Below are positions 1 through 6,228 of a stretch of DNA of 7,619 bases, in pieces (the stretch's first letter is position 1; every line of letters begins with the position of its first letter). A program made the translations under genes and the position numbers. The stretch comes from Actinomycetota bacterium (lineage in GTDB: Bacteria; Actinomycetota; Actinomycetes; S36-B12; UBA5976). Below the pieces are notes generated by a model. It was given only the letters and a program-made list of their open reading frames with translations. It did not search any database and was not told the DNA's origin. The stretch spans positions 1 through 7,619 of the forward strand of contig RFTO01000049.1 of assembly GCA_009923375.1 (NCBI GenBank), in the 5' to 3' direction.

Positions 1-902
1 CAAGCACGCTCAAGACTCTCACTGCGGTGGCTTTGATGCCGCGCCTTGACGAGCAGAAGGTGTACACCGCCACCAGTGCGGATGTGGGGATCGAGGGCAG
101 CGGAGCCGGCTTAGTGGTGGGCGGCACATATTCAGTACGCCAACTATTCATCGGGCTTCTCCTGCCTAGCGGTAATGACGCCGCGATGGCCCTCACTCAT
201 GTGTACAACCGCGATGGAAACCGCGCTATCACTTTGATGAACGACACCGCCCGCCGACTCGGCGCAATGCACACCAATGCGAAGTCACCCAATGGGCTGC
301 CGCGCACGGGTCAAGTCACCACCGTGGCGGACATGGCGCTGATAGGAAATGCGGCTGTGCACTTGCCAATGTTTCGTGATGTCGCGCATTTGCTGACCTA
401 TGACTTCCCGAGCAGGATGCCAAAACCCGGGCGAGTGCGGACGACTTACCAATTACAAAACGAGAACCCGCTCATCAAACATAAATTCCCGGGCACTCTC
501 GGCGGTAAAACTGGTTACACGAGAGAGGCGTTGCGCACTTACTGGGGGGCTGCCAACCGAGGTGATCGCACCCTCGTTGTCGTCATCTACGGATTCGTCG
601 GCACCACTTACAACTACGCGAGCAATCTGCTGAAGTGGGGATTCAACAACGCCGACCACCTCACCGCGGTGGGGCATTTGCCAATAGATGTCGGCAATCA
701 CTGGGGTGAACAGGCACTCATCTCGTCGACCTCGAGGGCAACCGCAGCAGCAACTCCAGCGCCGGCGGCGCCCCAGACATCGATAGCATCAGCCTCATCG
801 TTGGCACACAGCAGCCGCACTGCAACAACAGCCGTACTCTTCCTACTTCCGGCGATTATCTTGATTCGCCGTGCGCTGCGTTACAGGCGAACGCGGGTCT
901 AG
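1..902 (+). CDS. D-alanyl-D-alanine carboxypeptidase (peptidase S11, PBP5-like), 5'-truncated by the window edge
   Basis: This is the 3' part of a low-molecular-mass penicillin-binding protein that removes the terminal D-Ala from peptidoglycan stem peptides outside the cytoplasmic membrane. The frame is open from base 3 and all three active-site motifs of the S11 family are present: SxxK as Ser-Thr-Leu-Lys (bases 3-14, nucleophile Ser at 3-5), SxN as Ser-Gly-Asn (168-176) and KTG (507-515, in a GGKTGYT context). The start codon, signal peptide and perhaps 80-100 residues lie upstream of the window; the first in-window ATG at 27 is inside the catalytic domain and is not the start. After the catalytic domain comes an Ala/Pro/Ser/Thr-rich linker, then a hydrophobic segment (about 826-870) and a basic tail, i.e. 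a C-terminal membrane anchor of the type common in actinobacterial homologues. It is the only plus-strand gene and its last 60 bp overlap the convergent regulator gene. Confidence 0.93.
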   Translation, partial: STLKTLTAVALMPRLDEQKVYTATSADVGIEGSGAGLVVGGTYSVRQLFIGLLLPSGNDAAMALTHVYNRDGNRAITLMNDTARRLGAMHTNAKSPNGLPRTGQVTTVADMALIGNAAVHLPMFRDVAHLLTYDFPSRMPKPGRVRTTYQLQNENPLIKHKFPGTLGGKTGYTREALRTYWGAANRGDRTLVVVIYGFVGTTYNYASNLLKWGFNNADHLTAVGHLPIDVGNHWGEQALISSTSRATAAATPAPAAPQTSIASASSLAHSSRTATTAVLFLLPAIILIRRALRYRRTRV

Positions 903-2273
903 CCGCAGCTCCGCTGATGTCGCTGAGACTCTGGTCCATGTCGCCACAGCACCTGCGCCTCGCATGGCTAAGCGCATACAGGCCCACGCATCCTCGAGGC
1001 GACCTACCGCGCGGTAGGTAAGGGCAAGTACTTCCCAAGGCTCCACCAGTTGTTCTGAACGAATAACGTCGTACCAATCTTCGGAGACGAACTGCTTCAC
1101 CACATCTGCATGTTTGCCCGCTTGGGAAAATTGGCCGGTAATGAGCGCAGCCTGAGCGCGCAGCATGTTCACCCAGGCTTGATCAGGATTAGTGGTGAGA
1201 GCTTCCATTTCATCACACAGGCTGAAAACCGCCGTGGCATCGCCTCGCTCCTGCGCCATTTGTGCGTAGGTGAGGAGCACACCGCTGATGACCGCTCCCG
1301 AATCCTCAGAGGTGAGCCATGCTCGTAACCGCTGCATGCGGGCGCTACAGGCAGCTTCATCGGCGCGAGAGCCGTAGCGCAAGCGGTAGGCAATGATCTC
1401 GAGCAACATCAACACCTGCATGTCAGCGCGCCATACCTCAGAGGCAAGACCGATGGCTCGCTCGCTGAATCTAACTGCACTGATTAAGTCCCCTTGTTCA
1501 ATCCTTTTCGCACGCTGGGCCCACCAGGTTCGCGCCGAATTCATCAGCGACCTTAAGGTTCTGGCCTCGGCCACCATCGGCTCGAGCTCATCGACTGCTC
1601 TCATGGCTCCCGGCACATCGCCAGTGCGCAGCCGTGCCCGTGCCAGGAATAGGAGTGCGAATGGGCGCAGCAGCGAATCATGGGATTGTGCGCCGAGATT
1701 ATCGACAGCCTCCGCGAGTTGCGCTGTTGCGACGGCATCATCGCCGACGTGTAGGAGCACCGAACCCGTGAGCAACTGCGCGGCCGAACGCCAGTGGGGC
1801 AGGGTGTGGAAGGACGGATCTCGCAGCAAGTCAAGCACCGTGTCGAGCGCTTCGCCGACGTTCCGATCTTCAAGGAGAGTGTGGGCGACCACCCACCGTG
1901 CATCCATCTGCATGGGCCCAGCTTCCAAGGACAATTCGTGAGCCACCTGGAAGGCCCTGTCTATGTCGCCTTCCAAATACGACCATGCGGCCTCATGCAG
2001 TTGCAGCACATCTTGAAGCTTGAGTGATTCGTCGCTATCTTGCCTTAGCAACTCGACTTCGACGCCTACCTTCGCGGCGAGCTGGTTGAGAATGCCAGGG
2101 GCCGGCGTGCGCTGCCCCTGCTCGATCATCGATAGATAACCAACTGACACCACGCCCTCGGCTACATCTGCCAGACGCAGTCCCGCATCTAGGCGGGCCT
2201 GACGTAATCGAGCTCCGACGGCCACCCGATGGTTTCCGATAGCCACTGCCAGCGGAGCAGGTCTGTCATTCAT
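843..2273 (-). CDS. XRE-family helix-turn-helix transcriptional regulator with TPR-like C-terminal domain
   Basis: This is a cytoplasmic DNA-binding protein of 476 residues. Residues about 19-77 form a HTH_3/HTH_31-type domain, with a recognisable pattern of LRQARLDAGLRLADVA, then GYLSMIEQGQRTP and a final LAAKVGVEVELL helix. The remainder (about 85-455) is all-helical with repeated pairs of helices rich in Ala and Leu and bulky aromatics, as expected for TPR-like repeats that sense a ligand or partner; no enzymatic motif is visible. The ATG overlaps the stop of the upstream TPR gene as ATGA, and a GGAG at 2283-2286 lies 9 nt upstream, so this start is well supported. Translation is probably coupled to the upstream gene. 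The last 20 codons lie over the 3' end of the convergent carboxypeptidase gene. Targets and ligand are unknown; autoregulation through the inverted repeats at 3157-3204 is a guess. Confidence 0.88.
   Translation of the reverse strand: MNDRPAPLAVAIGNHRVAVGARLRQARLDAGLRLADVAEGVVSVGYLSMIEQGQRTPAPGILNQLAAKVGVEVELLRQDSDESLKLQDVLQLHEAAWSYLEGDIDRAFQVAHELSLEAGPMQMDARWVVAHTLLEDRNVGEALDTVLDLLRDPSFHTLPHWRSAAQLLTGSVLLHVGDDAVATAQLAEAVDNLGAQSHDSLLRPFALLFLARARLRTGDVPGAMRAVDELEPMVAEARTLRSLMNSARTWWAQRAKRIEQGDLISAVRFSERAIGLASEVWRADMQVLMLLEIIAYRLRYGSRADEAACSARMQRLRAWLTSEDSGAVISGVLLTYAQMAQERGDATAVFSLCDEMEALTTNPDQAWVNMLRAQAALITGQFSQAGKHADVVKQFVSEDWYDVIRSEQLVEPWEVLALTYRAVGRLEDAWACMRLAMRGAGAVATWTRVSATSAELRLDPRSPVTQRTANQDNRRK
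1002..1019. repeat. Perfect 18-bp palindrome inside the regulator gene, 100 bp past the carboxypeptidase stop
   Basis: The bases read ACCTACCGC followed by its exact reverse complement GCGGTAGGT. As RNA it could fold into a 7-bp stem with a CGCG loop. It lies in codons of the regulator (encoding Tyr-Arg-Ala-Val-Gly and flanks), so it may simply be a coding coincidence. On the plus strand it is about 100 nt after the carboxypeptidase stop and could help end that transcript, but no T-tract follows. Confidence 0.5.
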
Positions 2274-3058
2274 AGTCCGGTACTCCAGATGAGGCTTCCT
2301 GGCATGAATGTGGAGCGTCTATCGGCCGGTCGCACCGCTCCTGCGTCAAGCGCCGCGGTGCCCCACGCCCATGCCTGCTCCTCTTCACCGCAATGCCATG
2401 CAACCTCGGCGATCGACGCCCACAAAGATGACGCACCGAACGCTCGGGACATCATGTCCGCACCTGCTGCAGCGGTCTGGGCGGTTCTTAGCGCTGCTGC
2501 GTGCTCGCCATGCAGCATTTGGCATTGCGCATGCGTCACCAATGCCCACGCATCAATCCACGGGTCCGTGTTTCCACCTTCTTTAACACGCACTAGGGAA
2601 TCCTCTGCGATAATCACATCGCCGAGGACATATGCCGCCCGAGCGATGACCATATTCATGGTGCTAAGCACCTGAGAATTCACACCGTTCATGAACGTGT
2701 CGCGGAAACGAATCACGCGCGATAGCGATTCTTCAAGGTAGCGAAGCTCAAGGCCACTTGCGGAAACAACTTCCGCTCTCAATGATTCGGACAGGCACCT
2801 GAGGTCTAGCGACGCTGTTCGCGCAACCTCGCACATTTCGTCGGATCCGTCCAACGCTTCCGGCAATCGCGCGCGCAGCTGATTGGCAAGGGTTGCAACC
2901 ATCATCAGTTCAACCCGCTCATCGAGCGTTAATCCCATGACAGCACGCAGCTGATCTTGTGCGCGGATACCAGCAGAAACCGAGTTGCCTTCCAGTAGCA
3001 AGGCTCGCTCGCTCGATGTCCAAGCCCATCCTCGGCTTTGTAACACCAGCAAAGTCAT
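2270..3058 (-). CDS. TPR-like helical protein of unknown function, coupled to the XRE regulator
   Basis: This is a 262-residue protein, predicted soluble, with no signal peptide, membrane segment or catalytic motif that I can recognise. It is dominated by Ala/Leu/Glu-rich amphipathic helices. The segment about 165-245 (containing IDAWALVTHAQCQMLHGEH and EVAWHCGEEEQAWAWGTAAL) has the helix-turn-helix periodicity and W/A-rich packing of TPR-like repeats. That segment resembles the last repeats of the downstream regulator (residues about 365-440), but this protein has no HTH domain. An in-frame TAA four codons upstream of the ATG means no earlier start is possible. There is no Shine-Dalgarno, but a TAACCT -10-like box ends 7 nt before the ATG, suggesting a leaderless mRNA. 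Codon use is looser than in icd and includes TTA codons. It may modulate or titrate the regulator, but this is inference. Confidence 0.8.
   Translation of the reverse strand: MTLLVLQSRGWAWTSSERALLLEGNSVSAGIRAQDQLRAVMGLTLDERVELMMVATLANQLRARLPEALDGSDEMCEVARTASLDLRCLSESLRAEVVSASGLELRYLEESLSRVIRFRDTFMNGVNSQVLSTMNMVIARAAYVLGDVIIAEDSLVRVKEGGNTDPWIDAWALVTHAQCQMLHGEHAAALRTAQTAAAGADMMSRAFGASSLWASIAEVAWHCGEEEQAWAWGTAALDAGAVRPADRRSTFMPGSLIWSTGL
2283..2286 (-). promoter_or_regulatory. Ribosome binding site of the XRE regulator
   Basis: GGAG on the minus strand, 9 nt before the ATG, inside the last codons of the upstream TPR gene. It fixes the regulator start at 2273 and allows initiation independent of, or coupled to, the upstream gene. 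Confidence 0.55.
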
Positions 3059-3064
3059 AACACG

Positions 3065-3070
3065 AGGTTA
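3065..3070 (-). promoter_or_regulatory. Candidate -10 box for a leaderless TPR-XRE transcript
   Basis: TAACCT fits TANNNT and is separated by 6 nt from the ATG at 3058, which is the distance expected if transcription starts at or next to the A of the start codon. Leaderless genes are common in actinobacteria. I see no convincing -35 element at 16-18 bp upstream, so the call rests on the spacing and on the absence of a Shine-Dalgarno. Confidence 0.4.
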
Positions 3071-3156
3071 CTTGCAATTTGAGCGTCAGTGCGCTTACCT
3101 GAAATGAGACACGACAACAAGGTGGTTTTACTCGGTCAGCGTTTTTTTACCAGCGA

Positions 3157-3204
3157 GTGAAAGTGCACGTGTGCAGCGCGGGGGTGTGCACACGGGTCTT
3201 TCAC
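3157..3204. repeat. 48-bp bipartite inverted repeat with GTGCA words, possible operator or hairpin
   Basis: The outer arms are GTGAAAG (3157-3163) and CTTTCAC (3198-3204). The inner arms are GTGTGCA (3169-3175) and TGCACAC (3187-3193). The arms are separated by 5 and 4 unpaired bases and an 11-base GC-rich loop. It also contains two self-standing short palindromes: TGCAC-GT-GTGCA at 3164-3175 and GTGTGCACAC at 3184-3193, with centres 19 bp apart. It lies about 100-145 bp upstream of the TPR-XRE unit and about 90 bp downstream of the 2H gene stop. It could be a regulator operator or a transcript-end hairpin of the icd-to-2H operon; no T-tract follows on either strand. Confidence 0.55.
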
Positions 3205-3260
3205 ACCTACACGTTGCCCTGATTCGGTACATCTTCGATCGACAATCGTTCGTGCGTGGA

Positions 3261-3299
3261 CATGCAGGTTTAGGCATGCAGGTTTAGGCATGCAGTTAG
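3261..3299. repeat. 14-bp tandem direct repeat, about 2.8 copies, at the 3' end of the 2H gene
   Basis: The unit CATGCAGGTTTAGG occurs perfectly at 3261-3274 and 3275-3288, then as a shortened copy CATGCAGTTAG at 3289-3299. The stop codon of the 2H gene (3296-3298) lies inside the third, degenerate copy. The unit is not a multiple of three. Each copy carries ATGCA or the GCATGC palindrome at its junctions. It may be a slippage product or a binding array. Confidence 0.75.
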
Positions 3300-3940
3300 A
3301 TCGCTGTGCCCATTTCGTGTCGCATCAGGCGAGTCCATCGGCCATCAGCGCCTCGCAGGAAGCTGCTCACTTCTTCGGCTTGCCAACTCGCTGTGTAATC
3401 AGCAAGTGCCGCAGCGGCGGCATCTAGCACTGCGTTGGGCATCTGCATGGCAATCGTGGTGTGCGGGACGAATGGGTGCAGTGCCGGCTCATCTGTCACC
3501 GCTGCACGAAGTCGTGTGTGCACCACAGTGCATTCGGGCGCCCCCGACTGCACAGCGAGATAGACCACCGGCGAGGTTGGTCTAAACGTCTCGATTCCAG
3601 ATAACTGGATGTGAAAACTCGAGGTGGTGGCGCACACGTCATCCATTGCGGCCAGCACTACATCAAGGCGGTTGGTTGGGATTCGCACCGGAGCAACGAG
3701 GGTCACGTGAGTCGGCATGTGATCTGCGCTGTTGTCACCAAATCCTGTGCGCCACTGCTGCAGATCTTCACCCCATGGGGCAGGCACCTCAATGACAATC
3801 CCAAGGACTGCAGTCGCAGCGGTGCGCAGCTCGCCGATACGACCTGGATTGACATAAGCGCTGTCATAGTCGCTCACCTGGCGGTCAACGCGAGCAGTTG
3901 AGTCATCGCCAGCGTCGTCGTTGTACATGGGTTTCACCAT
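3296..3940 (-). CDS. 2H phosphoesterase superfamily protein ('2'-5' RNA ligase' family)
   Basis: This is a 214-residue cytoplasmic protein of the LigT/2H fold, a family acting on 2',3'-cyclic or 2'-5' phosphate linkages in RNA. The two signature HxT motifs are present: His-Val-Thr at residues 78-80 (PTHVTLVAP) and His-Thr-Thr at 160-162 (PFVPHTTIAM), about 80 residues apart as expected. Conserved companion segments include VIEVPAPWGEDLQQW (about 50-63) and FRPTSPVVYLAV (119-130). The reading frame remains open upstream to 4108, but that part overlaps trpS and has no family similarity. I start at the ATG 4 nt after the trpS stop. A GAGG at 3943-3946 is only 2 nt from this ATG but 5 nt from the next codon, a GTG (3935-3937), so GTG may be the true start; an ATG at 3926-3928 is also possible. 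The N-terminal 40 residues are acidic and variable. It is the last gene of the icd operon. The in vivo substrate of this actinobacterial branch is not known to me. Confidence 0.87.
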   Translation of the reverse strand: MVKPMYNDDAGDDSTARVDRQVSDYDSAYVNPGRIGELRTAATAVLGIVIEVPAPWGEDLQQWRTGFGDNSADHMPTHVTLVAPVRIPTNRLDVVLAAMDDVCATTSSFHIQLSGIETFRPTSPVVYLAVQSGAPECTVVHTRLRAAVTDEPALHPFVPHTTIAMQMPNAVLDAAAAALADYTASWQAEEVSSFLRGADGRWTRLMRHEMGTAI

Positions 3941-3944
3941 CGCC

Positions 3945-4943
3945 TCAGGCGTGGACGAAGCCCAGGCGCTCGTACACCTTCGCCAGCATCGGTGCGGCCA
4001 CCGCTCTTGCTTTGGTGGCACCATCGAGCATGATCCGCTCCAGCTCGGCGCGATCAGCGAGGAACTCCCGCGTGCGGGTTGAATACTGCTCGGCGTAAGC
4101 AAGGACAACCTCTGCAGTGCGACCCTTCAGATCCCCGTAGCCCTTGCCGGCCAATTCTCGCTCACATTCCTCGACGCTGAGGTCGCTGAAGGCTGAGAGG
4201 ATGGTCAGCAGATTCGACACTCCAGGCTTATTCACCAAGTCGTAGCGAATCTCCATGTCGCTGTCGGTGACCGCGGTTTTGATTTTCTTGGCAATGACCT
4301 TGGGATCATCGAGCAAGAACACGCAGCCAGCCGGCAGTGACTTGCTCATCTTTGAGGTCGGGTCCTGCAAATCGAGAATCTTGGCTGCGCCTTTGATGAC
4401 GCGAGTCTTGGGCACAACAAACGTCTGCCCGAAACGCGTGTTGAAACGCTCTGCGAGATCGCGGCTCAACTCCAGATGTTGGCGTTGGTCCTCACCCACC
4501 GGCACCTCATCGGCTGCATAGAGCAAGATATCTGCGGCCTGCAAGATTGGGTAGGTAAACAGCCCGACAGATGCTGCCCCGCTACCTTCTTTAGAACTCT
4601 TGTCCTTGAATTGAGTCATTCGGCTTGCCTCACCCATACCGGTGATACACCCGAGCACCCACTGCAGTTGAGCATGTTCGGGAACCTGGCTTTGCACGAA
4701 GATCGTTGACTTCTCCGAATCGAGCCCCACTGCTAATAACTGCGCATAAGAAGTCAACGTTCGTTGATGCAACACAGCGGGATCATGTGCCACTGTGATG
4801 GCATGCAAGTCCACGACCGCATAGAAGCAGTCAGCCTGACTTTGCAGGTCGGCCCATTGGTTGAGCGCGCCCAGGACATTTCCGATATGAAAAGAGTCGG
4901 CGGTCGGCTGGATACCAGAGAGAACCCGCGGCTGCGCTGTCAT
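3945..4943 (-). CDS. trpS: Tryptophan--tRNA ligase (tryptophanyl-tRNA synthetase)
   Basis: This is a class I aminoacyl-tRNA synthetase of 332 residues, the usual bacterial length, that activates tryptophan with ATP and charges tRNA-Trp. The N-terminus LSGIQPTADSFHIGN carries the HIGH-like signature as His-Ile-Gly-Asn (19-22). YPILQAADILLY (131-142) and GEDQRQHLELSRDLAERFN (150-168) form the conserved tryptophan/tRNA-binding core. Lys-Met-Ser-Lys-Ser stands at 198-202, the exact ATP-loop motif, followed by the C-terminal helical anticodon-binding domain. The ATG begins 4 nt after the stop of the CNNM-family gene, with no clear Shine-Dalgarno, so translation is likely coupled. The gene appears complete and intact. 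No T-box or leader of its own is visible, in keeping with an internal operon position. Confidence 0.97.
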   Translation of the reverse strand: MTAQPRVLSGIQPTADSFHIGNVLGALNQWADLQSQADCFYAVVDLHAITVAHDPAVLHQRTLTSYAQLLAVGLDSEKSTIFVQSQVPEHAQLQWVLGCITGMGEASRMTQFKDKSSKEGSGAASVGLFTYPILQAADILLYAADEVPVGEDQRQHLELSRDLAERFNTRFGQTFVVPKTRVIKGAAKILDLQDPTSKMSKSLPAGCVFLLDDPKVIAKKIKTAVTDSDMEIRYDLVNKPGVSNLLTILSAFSDLSVEECERELAGKGYGDLKGRTAEVVLAYAEQYSTRTREFLADRAELERIMLDGATKARAVAAPMLAKVYERLGFVHA

Positions 4944-4947
4944 GGCG

Positions 4948-6228
4948 CTAGTTTTGCAGAGGTTCGGTGCTCACTTTGACTCGGGAGATACGCATCCCAT
5001 CCACTTCCACAACCTCGAAGCGCGCGCCGTACTCCTCCACCACATCGCCCATCACCGGCAAGCGTCCGATCCGGGCCACCATAAAGCCTGCGACTGTCTC
5101 GTAGGGGCCGTCGGGCACCTCGATTCCGTGATCGGCTGCAAGATCTTCAATGTTCATCAGCCCGTCCACCACGGCCACACCGGCAGTTGACTGCTCGGGG
5201 TTCTCTAACGTGTCGTACTCATCCCGGATGTCGCCGATGAGCTCCTCCACCAGGTCTTCCAAGGTCACGATGCCAGCGGTGCCGTTGTACTCATCCACCA
5301 CCAGAGCCATGTGCGAGTTGTTGCGTCGCATGTCGCTCAGAGTCGGGATGACCAGCTTGGTGCCCGGGTAGCGGCGCATCGGTCGGGCGATCTCGCCCAC
5401 GCGAATGGAGCGTTCGGCCATCTGCGGGTCGAGGATGTCGCGCACGTGCACAAAGCCGACGATGTCATCTGTGGTGGCACGGCACACCGGATAACGGGAG
5501 TGCGGCTGGTCGGCCACCATCCTGGCTGCCTTGAACACAGGCATCTCCGCGTCGAGGAACTCCACCTCAGTGCGGGGAATCATCACCTCGCGCAATTCCT
5601 TCTCGCTGGACTCGAATACATCGTCGATGAGGTCTCGTTCCTCGTGACTGAGCTCCTCATGGCTCGCCACCAACCCGCGTAACTCCTCACCACTGATCTG
5701 CTCACGCGAAGCACCCGGGTCACCTCCGAGGATCTTGACGAACACATCTGTGGACGCCGAGAGGAACCACACGAAGGGACGGAAGCTTCGAGCAATGCCA
5801 TCCAGCGGCCCGGCGAGGGTTAAGGCAACGCCCTCCGATCGCTGCAAAGCGATGCGCTTGGGCACGAGTTCGCCGAACACCAAGGTGAGGTAACCAGTCA
5901 CTAACGCGATGAGGATGAATGCGAAGGTCTTCGGTGCGGGGATGTGGTGACTGTCCAGCCACGGCGCAATCACCGGCGTCAACCGTTCGGCGCCGAAGGC
6001 ACCAGAGACGATGGACATCAACGTGACACCGACCTGGGCTGCAGCCAGGAAGCGGTTGGGGTCGCTAGTTAAGCGCTCAATCGCAGCAGCTCCACGGCGC
6101 TTACTTTCAACTAGGCGCCGGATCTGACCAGGCCGCAAGGAGACCAAGGCCATCTCGGCGGCGACGAACAACGCGCCGAACATGATGACCAGGGCCAGAA
6201 CCCCCAAGGTCGACCAAACAACGTTCAC
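4948..6228 (-). CDS. CNNM/CorC (HlyC/CorC) family membrane protein with DUF21, CBS pair and CorC_HlyC domains
   Basis: This is a 426-residue integral membrane protein of the family often annotated 'hemolysin'; characterised members take part in Mg2+ or Co2+ transport and export. Residues 1-170 form the DUF21/CNNM transmembrane domain. It has hydrophobic segments at about 4-30, 62-80, 101-120 and 136-160 and the family signatures FVAAEMALVSLR and FGELVPKRIALQ. A tandem CBS pair follows (about 216-340), starting at VMIPRTEVEFLD and ending in VDEYNGTAGIVTLEDLVEELIGDI. The last 80 residues form the CorC_HlyC domain (YETVAGFM...LPVMGDVVEEYG). Start is GTG, overlapping the icd stop as GTGA; no strong Shine-Dalgarno, so coupling to icd is likely. 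Link to the metal-dependent enzymes IDH and TrpRS in the same operon is inference. True transport substrate cannot be told from the sequence. Confidence 0.93.
   Translation of the reverse strand: MNVVWSTLGVLALVIMFGALFVAAEMALVSLRPGQIRRLVESKRRGAAAIERLTSDPNRFLAAAQVGVTLMSIVSGAFGAERLTPVIAPWLDSHHIPAPKTFAFILIALVTGYLTLVFGELVPKRIALQRSEGVALTLAGPLDGIARSFRPFVWFLSASTDVFVKILGGDPGASREQISGEELRGLVASHEELSHEERDLIDDVFESSEKELREVMIPRTEVEFLDAEMPVFKAARMVADQPHSRYPVCRATTDDIVGFVHVRDILDPQMAERSIRVGEIARPMRRYPGTKLVIPTLSDMRRNNSHMALVVDEYNGTAGIVTLEDLVEELIGDIRDEYDTLENPEQSTAGVAVVDGLMNIEDLAADHGIEVPDGPYETVAGFMVARIGRLPVMGDVVEEYGARFEVVEVDGMRISRVKVSTEPLQN

Noticed and set aside
1393..1941. Plus-strand 182-codon open frame
   Set aside because: It is antisense to the middle of the XRE-TPR regulator, has a Ser/Arg/Thr-rich composition typical of a shadow frame, and shows no recognisable domain or ribosome binding site.
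2229..2675. Plus-strand 148-codon open frame across the TPR/XRE junction
   Set aside because: It is opposite two better supported coupled genes and has His/Ser/Ala-rich low-information content without motifs.
3142..3148. Run of seven T on the plus strand, considered as a terminator tract
   Set aside because: No stable hairpin precedes it on the plus strand and no plus-strand gene runs into it. On the minus strand it is an A-run.
3104..3160. Plus-strand 18-codon ORF (MRHDNKVVLLGQRFFTSE) next to the TPR gene, considered as a signalling peptide
   Set aside because: No Shine-Dalgarno, no secretion signal, and open frames of this length arise easily by chance. It is not supportable without expression or conservation data.
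3230..3255. CGAT-N5-ATCG inverted repeat in the intergenic region
   Set aside because: Only 4-bp arms around an overlapping CGATCG palindrome; too short to distinguish from chance.
3941..4108. N-terminal extension of the 2H reading frame to an ATG at 4108
   Set aside because: It lies wholly inside trpS in another frame, reads as Ser/Pro/Trp/Arg-rich shadow sequence without family similarity, and trpS is certain here.
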